Under the pieces are notes generated by a model, which did no database searches, was not told the DNA's origin, and saw only the letters and a list, made by a program, of their open reading frames with translations. The position numbers were made by a program, and so were the translations under genes. From the IMG/VR virus record IMGVR_UViG_3300019890_000004, positions 1-64,000 of that record: a DNA stretch of 64,000 bases. One strand, given 5' to 3'. The DNA comes from a virus. Numbering within the stretch: the first letter of the stretch is position 1; each line of letters opens with the position of its first letter. This document shows positions 7,844 through 14,908 of the stretch, one piece after another.

Positions 7844-8506
7844 ATGGCGGACAGTCCTGTGCCCATCGTCTCGGCCGCGACTTTCCAGGCCGGCCCATAT
7901 GGCGACCTGGTGAAGGGGTATAGCGCCCAGGCCCTGTCCGACCTGCTGTCGGAGGCGACGCGCGAGTGCGAGTCGGAGACGGGGCGCCGCCTGGTCCCGT
8001 TCACGAGCGTCCCGGAGACGCACCGCGCCGAGGGCATGGACCCCGATGAGTACACCGACTCGGCGAACATCCCGATGGACATCCAGGGCACCCTCGGCCG
8101 GTCGTACGCGCAGGCCCTCGGTGTTACCACGCTGGTGCGGCATTGCTGGCTGAACGAGTTCGCGGTCCGGTACCCCGAGTTGTGGTCGTACAGCAGCATC
8201 AGCATTCAGGTGGTGCGGTCCTACGGCGGGAACCAGAACCTGTCGACGTCCCAGTGGCAGGGGGCGGAGAACGACTCCGGGCATGTCTGGTTCCAGCTCG
8301 GCCAGTTCATCCCGATCGGCAGCCTGATCCGGGTTGTCTACTCGGGCGGGTACACGGTGGCGATCCCCGCCGACCTGGTGCGGGCGGGGAAGTTCATGGC
8401 CGCCTACCTGGCGGTGCGGGACCTGAACCCGGCCGCCACCGACCATGACCCGGACCTGCTCCACACCGATGCCCTGATGGCCCTGGCCAACTACATGCGG
8501 AGCTAG
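7844..8506 (+). CDS. Head-tail connector (adaptor) protein
   Basis: 220 residues, ATG 7844. The N-terminal helix pattern (ALSDLLSEATRECESETGRRL) followed by a beta-rich body and a C-terminal helical domain (LVRAGKFMAAYLAVRDLNP) is characteristic of gp6-like/neck adaptor proteins that bind portal. It is the first gene after the capsid genes, where the connector is expected. Family assignment is by pattern and position. Confidence 0.65.
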   Translation: MADSPVPIVSAATFQAGPYGDLVKGYSAQALSDLLSEATRECESETGRRLVPFTSVPETHRAEGMDPDEYTDSANIPMDIQGTLGRSYAQALGVTTLVRHCWLNEFAVRYPELWSYSSISIQVVRSYGGNQNLSTSQWQGAENDSGHVWFQLGQFIPIGSLIRVVYSGGYTVAIPADLVRAGKFMAAYLAVRDLNPAATDHDPDLLHTDALMALANYMRS

Positions 8507-8508
8507 CC

Positions 8509-8874
8509 GTGGCCGTGCGGAGGCTGACCGGGGCGAAGCCGGGACGTGCGAGGCGGAACCGGAAGGTGCGGTTCCGCAGCAAGCACGGGGTGAAGTCGCA
8601 CGGCGGGTCAGTGTTCCGGGCCCACCACGCGCGCAGCAGGGCGGTGTTCCGGGCGCACGCCCCGAAGGCGCTGCGCGGTTTCCGGCCGCGTGCGGCGAGG
8701 CATTGGAAAGCACCGAAACCGGCGGCGTACAAGGGGACCGGGACGCGGAACCCGTTCCCGGTGCGGTCGAAGGCGAAGGCGTTCAAGGCGGCGGGGCAGC
8801 ACGGGCACGCGATGCGGGCTGTTAAGCGGAAGAAGGCGGCGAAGTACCGGGCGGCGCGGCCGAAGCGGGTCTAG
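8509..8874 (+). CDS. Strongly basic Arg/Lys/His-rich protein
   Basis: 121 residues from GTG 8509, two bases after the connector stop. Around one third of residues are Arg, Lys or His, spread over its whole length (RARRNRKVRFRSKHG, VKRKKAAKYRAARPKRV), with no acidic residues that I can find. That is a protamine- or ribosomal-protein-like composition and fits nucleic-acid binding, perhaps DNA condensation in the head or at the neck. The antisense frame has poorer coding character. No known family recognised. Confidence 0.6.
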   Translation: MAVRRLTGAKPGRARRNRKVRFRSKHGVKSHGGSVFRAHHARSRAVFRAHAPKALRGFRPRAARHWKAPKPAAYKGTGTRNPFPVRSKAKAFKAAGQHGHAMRAVKRKKAAKYRAARPKRV

Positions 8875-9085
8875 GCTCAGCCGGCCTTTCGTCGCCGTCC
8901 AGCCACGCCGACTCTAGTTTGTACGTCATCGAGTCGCCGTCGTCCGTGATGCCCGTCACGCGGTACGGCGTGTAGTGGACCAGCACCAGGTCACCCTTGC
9001 GGATAGCTTCCAGCGGGCGGGCGTCGCCGTAGAGCGTCAGTTCGCCCACTGGCTTGATGTCCAGCGGATTCCATTCCAGCTTCAT
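8822..9085 (-). CDS. Small beta-barrel-like protein, unknown
   Basis: 87 residues from ATG 9085, with a GGGAG motif upstream on the minus strand. The sequence (KGDLVLVHYTPYRVTGITDDG) looks like a small SH3/KOW-type beta barrel, and the tail is Pro/Ala-rich. Its 3' end overlaps the end of the basic-protein gene convergently by 53 bases. First gene of the minus-strand island inserted between head connector and tail terminator. Confidence 0.6.
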   Translation of the reverse strand: MKLEWNPLDIKPVGELTLYGDARPLEAIRKGDLVLVHYTPYRVTGITDDGDSMTYKLESAWLDGDERPAEPRPASAAPPGTSPPSSA

Positions 9086-9110
9086 GCGTGCTCCCGCTCT
9101 TGGCTTACCG

Positions 9111-9434
9111 CTAGATGATGCTGGACAGGTAGAAGCTCGGCGGTCGGCTGATCCCGTAGAACTCCACCCGGTACGGCCGCCTCTCTCCCGTCGGCTCCGC
9201 GAACTCAAACGGAGGAAGCGGGAACGGCGGGATGGGCGGGGGCACCCGGAACGCGCACGTACCACAGGGCTGTCCGGCCAGCGTCGGCCTGGCGGGCACG
9301 CTGTCGCGCAGGACCGCGAGCACCTTCGCCGCCGCCTCCTCGCGGGATTCCCGTGCTTGCGCCGCCAGTCCTTCCGGGGTGCTGAACGGGATGGGGCGGG
9401 TCGGTGCCACCCAGGTCCCGAAGATGCCGCTCAT
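9111..9434 (-). CDS. Hypothetical protein
   Basis: 107 residues from ATG 9434; the ATGA overlaps the stop of the gene transcribed before it. It contains a lone CGTC pair (GQPCGTCAFRVP) and a proline-rich middle, ending GISRPPSFYLSSII. No family recognised. Part of the minus-strand island 10204 to 8822, translated in series through ATGA/GTGA overlaps. Confidence 0.55.
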   Translation of the reverse strand: MSGIFGTWVAPTRPIPFSTPEGLAAQARESREEAAAKVLAVLRDSVPARPTLAGQPCGTCAFRVPPPIPPFPLPPFEFAEPTGERRPYRVEFYGISRPPSFYLSSII

Positions 9435-9637
9435 GACCGAAGTTCCCGCGTGCACCGGATGCAGCACTGGCCTTCGCCCTTGCCTCGCCACTCGCACATG
9501 CGCGCGGTCGACGGCGAGAACACGGTGATGCGCGCGGCGTGGCCGCACCAGTCGCACTCCCGCCGGCGCAGTGTCACGACGAGGATGGGCGTGCCGGGCG
9601 CGTTGAACGGGCTGCGGCTGCGGACCAGGACCGTCAC
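9431..9637 (-). CDS. Small Cys-rich putative zinc-binding protein
   Basis: 68 residues from GTG 9637, with GAGGAG upstream. Cysteines occur as CDWCGH and CCIRC, a four-ligand arrangement typical of small zinc ribbons, with an Arg-rich surrounding. The start overlaps the stop of the preceding small frame (GTGA) and its stop overlaps the next ATG. Nucleic-acid binding is a reasonable guess. Confidence 0.55.
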   Translation of the reverse strand: MTVLVRSRSPFNAPGTPILVVTLRRRECDWCGHAARITVFSPSTARMCEWRGKGEGQCCIRCTRELRS

Positions 9638-9764
9638 CGCTTTCTCCTCTTTACTCTCGCCCGCTGGCGCCTGCGGTACTCGCGGCGATCGATGCGGGGC
9701 TTGTTCGGAATGAAGTACATGATCGTGCCGCCCCAGGTGTAGACGTTCCACCAGGCTCGTTCAT
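9634..9764 (-). pseudogene. Small basic protein with apparent frameshift at its start
   Basis: ATG 9764 overlaps the upstream stop (ATGA), but that frame loses GC3 bias at once and ends at 9651. The well-biased frame (WWNVYTWGG, FIPNKPRIDRRE, ending RVKRRKR) is offset by one base and has no start of its own before a TGA. One missing base within about the first 12 nucleotides, or a -1 shift at GAG-CC, would give a 43-residue basic protein. Sequencing error, mutation or recoding cannot be separated here. Confidence 0.4.
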
Positions 9765-10204
9765 GTCACGCGCTCCGAGTGTGCGGGGCACGGGCCGCCG
9801 AGCGATACCCGCAGGCCGCCCATGATCACGCACCGGCACCCTTCCGGCCAGTCGCGGTGAACCACTACGGCAGGCAGATCACCCGCGACGACAAGCCCGA
9901 GGCGCTGCTTAACGCCCTCGATCCATTCGCGGCGGCCGCGTTCTTCGGCTTCCCTCTGCGCGGCGATGCGGCGGAGCCAGGAACTGGCCTCCCATAGCCA
10001 TGGCATGTGCGCGGGCAGCTCGCTCCCGCGCCCCGCCTGGGCTGCACCCGGTGCCACTACCGGTACCGGGCCGGACAAGACGGCCTCGGTCACGCGCGCC
10101 ATCGCGTCGTCGGAGTCCACATCGAATTGCCGGGCATAGTCCAGCACTCTCACCAGGTCATCACGGAGAACGGTCACCGTCTCCCGGGGTTTCGGAATGC
10201 TCAT
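9761..10204 (-). CDS. Hypothetical protein, helical
   Basis: 147 residues from ATG 10204 (MSIPKPRETV); an in-frame ATG at 10237 would extend it up to the divergent neighbour. Helical N-terminal half (DLVRVLDYARQFDVDSDDAMARV), a Trp-rich middle (PWLWEASSWLRRIAAQREAEE), and a C-terminal portion with a single WPEGCRC motif. First gene of the minus-strand island. No family recognised. Confidence 0.6.
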   Translation of the reverse strand: MSIPKPRETVTVLRDDLVRVLDYARQFDVDSDDAMARVTEAVLSGPVPVVAPGAAQAGRGSELPAHMPWLWEASSWLRRIAAQREAEERGRREWIEGVKQRLGLVVAGDLPAVVVHRDWPEGCRCVIMGGLRVSLGGPCPAHSERVT

Positions 10205-10236
10205 CCGGCCAGCATCCCACGCAAGGGCGGTGACCA

Positions 10237-10746
10237 ATGCCGACCTACACCGGCATCAGCACCGTGGAGACCCGCGAGGCCGCATGGCTGAACACGACAG
10301 TGAACGACGGCCTCCCCGTCCTCCCCTCCTCCGCCGGCGGCCCCTGGGATGTCATACAGGCGTTCTGGACCCGCACCCCCGGAACCCAGCAGACGCAGCT
10401 TTACGTGTCGTCACTGGAGATCGACGACGAGCGGACCTCAAGCCAGCGGATCATGCCGCACTACCAGATCACCCTTGACCTGCACTGGCCGGTCAGGGTC
10501 ACCACCTCGCCGCTGCTGGAAACCGAGCAGCAGAACCTGAAGAACGCCGTCGACCTGCTCGTGCAGCGGATACGCGGCCCGGTAGGCGACAAGACCCACG
10601 GCGGGGCGTTCCTGTCGGCAGGGGAAGTGCCGAGGTCGCCGGGCGTGCACGTCTCGTTCGAGCACCCGATGCAGACCGTCCCAGCAGACAAGGAACTGCG
10701 GGCGAGCGTCGTCTACTACGCGGACGACGACGAGGTCAACGGCTGA
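10237..10746 (+). CDS. Tail terminator/completion protein
   Basis: 169 residues, ATG 10237. It has the profile of phage tail-terminator proteins: N-terminal helix (ETREAAWLNTTVND), a beta-rich centre (RIMPHYQITLDLHWPV) then a helix (LETEQQNLKNAVDLLVQRIRG). It lies two genes before the major tail protein, where this protein is expected. Resumes the plus-strand morphogenesis series after the minus-strand island. Confidence 0.6.
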   Translation: MPTYTGISTVETREAAWLNTTVNDGLPVLPSSAGGPWDVIQAFWTRTPGTQQTQLYVSSLEIDDERTSSQRIMPHYQITLDLHWPVRVTTSPLLETEQQNLKNAVDLLVQRIRGPVGDKTHGGAFLSAGEVPRSPGVHVSFEHPMQTVPADKELRASVVYYADDDEVNG

Positions 10747-11054
10747 TCCGGCTGATCCGCGGCATAGCAGCGGTGCTGAGGCAGGTACTCGCCGATCCGG
10801 TAGACGACCGCGCGGTTGCCCGCCTCAATGTGGAGCGCCGCGCCCCGGTAGCCGTACGGGTCGCCTTCGCCAGGTGATCCCGCCCCGCGGATCTCCGCCC
10901 ATGGCGACTCGCCCGCATCGATCAGCGCGAGCAGCGGAACCGTGATCAGCACGCGCTCCGCTGCCGCGGCGATACGGAGTCGCGGCCCGTTCGGCGGGTC
11001 ATCGACCCAGGCCATCAGTACCTCGCCGAACTCCCGCCCGGACAGCTCGCTCAC
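10716..11054 (-). CDS. Hypothetical protein, minus-strand insert
   Basis: 112 residues from GTG 11054; internal ATG 11015 has a better spaced GAGG and may be the true start. The GC3-biased sequence (RIAAAAERVLITVPLLALID, YGYRGAALHIEAGNRAVVY) looks like a small alpha/beta protein. It converges on the tail terminator gene with a 31-base overlap. Function unknown; resembles the other morons in this block. Confidence 0.6.
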   Translation of the reverse strand: MSELSGREFGEVLMAWVDDPPNGPRLRIAAAAERVLITVPLLALIDAGESPWAEIRGAGSPGEGDPYGYRGAALHIEAGNRAVVYRIGEYLPQHRCYAADQPDQPLTSSSSA

Positions 11055-11089
11055 CCCTTAACCGTAGCCCGCCACCGGGAGGTTCCTGC

Positions 11090-11314
11090 ATGGCCAAGTT
11101 CAGAAACGACACCGGCAGCGTCCTGAACTCCGCCGAGTTCGGCCTCATCGGCCCCGGCGAGTTCGAGCTTGACGGCTACGACCCGGACGTCCACGGGGTG
11201 ATCCCCGGCTGCACGCGGCTTGACGTCCCGGAGACCACGGAAGCCCCTGACGACGCCAAGCCCCCAGCCAAGCGCGGCAAGGCCGCCGGACAGGACAAGG
11301 AGACCGGCGAATGA
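11090..11314 (+). CDS. Small tail-module protein
   Basis: 74 residues, ATG 11090 with GGGAGG upstream. N-terminal beta-like half (VLNSAEFGLIGPGEFELDGYD) and a charged, disordered C-terminal half (KPPAKRGKAAGQDKETGE) much like the gene at 7338. Its last four bases overlap the major tail protein start. Possibly a neck or tail-tube accessory protein; unproven. Confidence 0.6.
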   Translation: MAKFRNDTGSVLNSAEFGLIGPGEFELDGYDPDVHGVIPGCTRLDVPETTEAPDDAKPPAKRGKAAGQDKETGE

Positions 11315-12462
11315 CCTACCTGTCACGCCTGGCCAAGCTCGGCCTCGCCAAGGAGGGCACCCAGTACACGTACACCGCCCCCGCGATCTCGGTCCCGTTC
11401 ACGACCGCGAAGTTTTTGGACGTCATCGCCCCGCTCCGCGATGAGTCGGTGCGGGCCAACGACAGCGTGGTCCAGGGCCTCAACCAGGGGCCCGCCTACT
11501 GCACGTGGGATATCGAGTCGAACGCGTACGCGGACCTGATCGGCCACTTCTTCCGGGCCATGATCGGCCCGGACACGGTGGCGGCGGGCGTGTCCACCAC
11601 CCTGGCGTCGAACTGCGCCGCGGGGGCGACGTCGCTGACCCTGACCGTGACGGTGCCGACGAACAGCGTCATCCAGATCAGCGACGCCGGCGGCACCAAC
11701 CTGGAGTGGGTGAAGGTGACCACGGTGGGGACCGCGGCGACCGTCATCGTCCCGGCGACCGGCACGAAGTACGCGCACACCGCGGCGGGCGGGGCGCTGC
11801 TGTCCCAGTCGACGCACGTGTTCAAGCAGAACCGCACCTTCTCCACCGTATGGCCGACCTACAGCTTCACCGTCGACGACGGCACCGACCAGCTCGGCTG
11901 GCCCGGCTGCGTCATGTCCGACCTCGGCATCAAGGTCGACCCCAAGGGGTTCATCACCCTCACGCCGAAGTACTCCGGGTTCCCCTCGGCCGCCCAGTCG
12001 ACGTTCGCCTACGCCGCGTCCGCGGTGCAGCCCATCGTCGGCTGGGCGTGGACCGTCACCAACGGCGGCGCGGCCTCCACCCGCGGGCTCACGTTCGACC
12101 TGACGCTGAAGCGGGCCGTGGAGGTCATCGACTCCTCCGACGGCACCCAGGGACCCCGCGAGATCTTCCCCGGCGCCATGGAAGCCGACGGCACCTACAA
12201 ATGTATTTTCGAAAACGATCTCGATGTAAATCTATTCAAGCAGTACAGCCAGCTCCCCACGGTACACACACTGACCCAGCCCGTCACTAGTGGCGGCTCC
12301 GTCCTCGCGATCACCATGAGCCAGTCCGGCTACACGACCGGCGAGGTCGACCTCGCGAGCCAGTACGTGCAGCTGAACCAGGCGCTGTCGGGCATCGCGA
12401 ACGCCACCGATAGCGGCGTGGTGTCCGTCAGCCTCAGCAACTATTTGACATCAGCCTACTGA
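11311..12462 (+). CDS. Major tail (tube) protein
   Basis: 383 residues, ATG 11311. It has tube-protein character: an N-terminal strand-helix unit, a Thr/Val-rich beta insertion (ATSLTLTVTVPTNSVIQISD) and a C-terminal beta domain (SGVVSVSLSNYLTSAY). It lies between the terminator protein and the tail assembly chaperones, the standard order. Codons at 12196-12240 (CIFENDLDVNLFKQ) are unusually AT-rich against the rest of the gene, next to the inserted endonucleases. Confidence 0.75.
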   Translation: MTYLSRLAKLGLAKEGTQYTYTAPAISVPFTTAKFLDVIAPLRDESVRANDSVVQGLNQGPAYCTWDIESNAYADLIGHFFRAMIGPDTVAAGVSTTLASNCAAGATSLTLTVTVPTNSVIQISDAGGTNLEWVKVTTVGTAATVIVPATGTKYAHTAAGGALLSQSTHVFKQNRTFSTVWPTYSFTVDDGTDQLGWPGCVMSDLGIKVDPKGFITLTPKYSGFPSAAQSTFAYAASAVQPIVGWAWTVTNGGAASTRGLTFDLTLKRAVEVIDSSDGTQGPREIFPGAMEADGTYKCIFENDLDVNLFKQYSQLPTVHTLTQPVTSGGSVLAITMSQSGYTTGEVDLASQYVQLNQALSGIANATDSGVVSVSLSNYLTSAY

Positions 12463-12479
12463 TCGGTAACTTACCGGTC
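12461..12479. terminator. Hairpin between convergent genes
   Basis: GATCGGTAA and TTACCGGTC form a 9-bp palindromic stem with one G-T pair (or a 7-bp stem with a 5-base loop), starting inside the stop codon of the major tail gene and ending at the stop of the convergent endonuclease gene. It has CTTTTCT just before it on the minus-strand transcript. A bidirectional barrier is plausible; there is no canonical U-tract. Confidence 0.45.
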
Positions 12480-12885
12480 AGAAAAGGGCCTCCGGTACCT
12501 CTCGTCGTCGCGATAGGTACCGGATCGCCGAGCGGATCACCTTCGGGTCATCCTTCAGCAGTCCGATCGTCCGGTTGCACCTGGCACACAGAAGCCCGCG
12601 AACCTTCCCGGTCGCGTGATCGTGGTCAACGTTCAGGTTCTCGGCCGTGATCTGCGCGCGGCAGATCAGGCACCGGTCCCGCTGGCCGGCAAGCATCCGG
12701 GTCACGTCATCTTCCGTGAGCCCGTACTTGCGCTTGAGGACGGACCTGCGCTGGGTCCGGCGGAACTGCTCGGGGTTCTCTCGCTGCCACCGGGCGACGT
12801 CGGCCTTAGTGCAGGACTTGCAGTAACCGCCGGTATAGAAGTCGGCGCGCGGCTTGAGCGTTTCACACTTCGGGCACCGCCTCAC
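12478..12885 (-). CDS. HNH endonuclease, recombination endonuclease VII type
   Basis: 135 residues from GTG 12885, overlapping the stop of the next endonuclease (GTGA). Two N-terminal zinc ligands pairs (CPKC, CKSC) precede the Endo VII/HNH core: CLICRA, then [21 protein letters not shown] with DHDH catalytic residues and a CxxCN ligand pair. These stand-alone enzymes act as homing endonucleases in actinophages. It is inserted against the direction of the tail genes. Confidence 0.85.
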   Translation of the reverse strand: MRRCPKCETLKPRADFYTGGYCKSCTKADVARWQRENPEQFRRTQRRSVLKRKYGLTEDDVTRMLAGQRDRCLICRAQITAENLNVDHDHATGKVRGLLCARCNRTIGLLKDDPKVIRSAIRYLSRRREVPEALF

Positions 12886-13622
12886 GCTGCGCTCTTTTCC
12901 AGGTACCTGGCGGCGCGCGCCATGAGACTCACGTCCTCGCCGAACAGGCCGACGGCGGTGTTGCACCATCCGCAGAGGACGCCCCGCACCGCTCCGGTCT
13001 GATGATCGTGGTCAAGGTGCAGCCGCTTCTTGCCCGGTCTCGGCGGCGTGCCGCAGATCCCGCACACACCGCCCTGCGCGGCCAGCAGAGCCTCATACTG
13101 CTCGCGCGTGATGCCGAATTTGAACTGAAGCCGATAGCCGATCTGCCGCTCACTGAGCAGTTCCGGGTTTTCCTGCCGCCATTTCTGCCGTTCCGCCTTC
13201 ACGCACTCCTTGCAGGGCTGCCGACGGTAGGGAGCGACGGGCTGCGCCTTGCTCCCCCGGTACACATAGAAGTCCTTGGCCGGCTTGATCTCGCCGCATC
13301 CCTGGCATGTCGCCTCGGGGCCGTCCACGCTGCCGGTTTCCTTGCGCCTCTCCCGAATCTCGGCACCGCCAGCGGTCCCTGTCTTATGAACGCGCGAATA
13401 GTGGCCCTTGCAGTAGCCCAGGCAGGAATGCTCGCGGTCGCAGTCATCGACCAGGCAGCCTGTCCGGCCTCGAACGAGTGCCTTGACGACCACATCCGGA
13501 TCGCCGTGTCGCTGCCAGCGCGTGTAGTGCATCTTGCAGTAGCCCCGGCAATGGCGACGCCCGTCGCAGTCGGGAACGCTGCATTTTGGCTTGCTCTCGG
13601 GCTCAGGCGTAGCCTGGGACAT
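12882..13622 (-). CDS. HNH endonuclease, recombination endonuclease VII type, with extra zinc modules
   Basis: 246 residues from ATG 13622 with AGGAG 7 bases upstream. N-terminal part repeats a CSVPDCDG...[12 protein letters not shown] module twice (CLVDDCDR...[12 protein letters not shown]), a zinc DNA-binding repeat seen in phage endonucleases; then CQGC/CKEC; then the Endo VII core [23 protein letters not shown] and CNTAVGLFG. The core parallels that of the downstream neighbour, suggesting tandem duplication. Probable homing endonuclease lying between tail-tube and chaperone genes. Confidence 0.85.
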   Translation of the reverse strand: MSQATPEPESKPKCSVPDCDGRRHCRGYCKMHYTRWQRHGDPDVVVKALVRGRTGCLVDDCDREHSCLGYCKGHYSRVHKTGTAGGAEIRERRKETGSVDGPEATCQGCGEIKPAKDFYVYRGSKAQPVAPYRRQPCKECVKAERQKWRQENPELLSERQIGYRLQFKFGITREQYEALLAAQGGVCGICGTPPRPGKKRLHLDHDHQTGAVRGVLCGWCNTAVGLFGEDVSLMARAARYLEKSAA

Positions 13623-13755
13623 GTCGATCTCCTGCCAAGGATAAGGATCGGCCGTGCCCGGGACGGTTGCCACCGTCGCCGGGACTTTTCGTACCCAAAT
13701 TCTATCAGCGAGCGAATCCCGCCGCTGTCTGTAACTACCTGCTAAGGAGCATCCC

Positions 13756-14187
13756 ATCGGATATAGGAACGCGTTCATCACCCTGGACTTCCCTGACCTC
13801 GCGGAGGACGGCGACCACATCGACGTCCTGATCCGCAACCCGCGCCTCATGCCGGCCGGGGAGCTGAAGGCACTGGCAGGGAAGCAGGGCGCGGCGGACG
13901 CGCAGAGGCTCGCGGCAGCACGCCAGATCGCCGAGGCGGGCGGGGAAGTCCCCGACGACCTCGTCACCGAGGATGACGCCGACCGGGGCTTCGCGTTCGC
14001 CGCGAAGCTGATCGCCGGGTGGCACGTCTACGACGCGACCGTGCAGGACGGCGGCCTCCTGCCGATGCCCGCCACCGCCGAGCTCGTCGCGAAGCTCCCG
14101 CAGGACATCCTCCTCGCGATCATGGCCGAGGTGAGCAAGGCAAACCCTCAGCAGGCCCCGGCGGATGGTACTGGGAAGACGTCCTAG
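13756..14187 (+). CDS. Tail assembly chaperone, short form (ATC start?)
   Basis: The coding frame ([18 protein letters not shown]) runs uninterrupted from about 13756 to TAG 14187, 143 residues. AAGGAG (13744-13749) is ideally placed six bases before codon ATC 13756, where ATG would be expected; upstream there is only TAA at 13732 and no ATG/GTG/TTG. The next ATG (13849) would discard a strongly GC3-biased stretch. Product is helical and acidic, typical of lambda gpG-like chaperones that coat the tape measure during tail assembly. Confidence 0.7.
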   Translation: MGYRNAFITLDFPDLAEDGDHIDVLIRNPRLMPAGELKALAGKQGAADAQRLAAARQIAEAGGEVPDDLVTEDDADRGFAFAAKLIAGWHVYDATVQDGGLLPMPATAELVAKLPQDILLAIMAEVSKANPQQAPADGTGKTS

Positions 14188-14396
14188 CCCCGGCAGAAAG
14201 CATTTACGACGGGACATGGTCCGGGCACGACCCGGTCCCCGACGAGGTCGCCGACTTCGAGCTGATGGGCGGGGAGAACATCGCGTTCTCCTGGCGCGAC
14301 CTGGAGGAGACCCCCGCCTACGTGCGCCGGTTCTGCCTCGACCTCCTCGCCGTCAAGCGCCGCTGCATCGCCGAAAGGTCGAACCGCCGGGGGTGA
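13756..14396 (+). CDS. Tail assembly chaperone, -1 frameshift long form
   Basis: After a -1 shift near 14156-14161 translation leaves the short-form frame and continues [11 protein letters not shown] through to TGA 14396, adding about 78 residues (ending [10 protein letters not shown]). Overlapping chaperone frames between tail tube and tape measure are near universal in siphoviruses (lambda G/GT), so the long form is expected at low yield. The GC3 bias switches frame at this point. Confidence 0.7.
14156..14161 (+). promoter_or_regulatory. Probable -1 ribosomal slippage site
   Basis: CCCCGG within frame GCC CCG GCG. Slipping one base back after CCG re-pairs proline tRNA on CCC and opens the frame GGC GGA TGG. 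It is not the classical GGGAAAG heptamer, and no other good slip sequence is seen before the short-form stop. Confidence 0.5.
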
Positions 14397-14887
14397 CCGT
14401 GAGCAACGCGGCACGGGAAGTAGCGGACCGGCTCCGGGTCATCCGGGCGAAAGCCGCCGCCGAAGCGCCCCGTGCGGCGTGCGAGGCGCTCGGGCGGGCG
14501 GCGGAGACCGCGGTAAAGGTCACGCTCACGTCGTCGACGCACCCGGAGGGCACCCGCACCCCGTCGAAGCCCGGGATGCCGCCGTCGCTGATCACCGGGA
14601 CGCTCCGGCGGTCGGTTGCCCGGACCCCGGTCATGCAGGCGGGCACCGCGGCGTTCAGGTGCCTGGTCGGGTCGAAGATCATCTACGCGGCGGTGCACGA
14701 GTTCGGGCCGGTGACCATCACGGCGCGGAACTTCCCGCAGCTCGGCAACCCTGACGCGGGGTTCTTCGGCCGGAGCGTCGTCATTCCCCGCCGGCCGTTC
14801 CTCGCGACAGCGGTACGGGGGCTGGAGACGAGCGGGATAGCGCACCGTGCCGCCACTGACGCATGGCGGGCCGTCATCGACCTTTAG
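14393..14887 (+). CDS. HK97 gp10-like neck/tail-completion protein
   Basis: 164 residues from GTG 14393 (GTGA overlap). The hallmark order is present: GTLRRSVARTPV, then VGSKIIYAAVHEFG and VIPRRPFLATAVRGLE near the C-terminus, matching HK97 gp10/minor tail completion proteins in which the G..R, YA..HEFG and P.RPFL elements are conserved. Its position between chaperones and tape measure, instead of before the tail tube, is unusual. Confidence 0.7.
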   Translation: MTVSNAAREVADRLRVIRAKAAAEAPRAACEALGRAAETAVKVTLTSSTHPEGTRTPSKPGMPPSLITGTLRRSVARTPVMQAGTAAFRCLVGSKIIYAAVHEFGPVTITARNFPQLGNPDAGFFGRSVVIPRRPFLATAVRGLETSGIAHRAATDAWRAVIDL

Positions 14888-14908
14888 CTATCCCGGCTGG
14901 GGGCGACC

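Noticed and set aside
12478-13740. Intron containing the tandem endonucleases
   Set aside because: No exon interruption is evident: the tail tube gene ends normally and the chaperone lacks only its start codon, so free-standing insertion is simpler.
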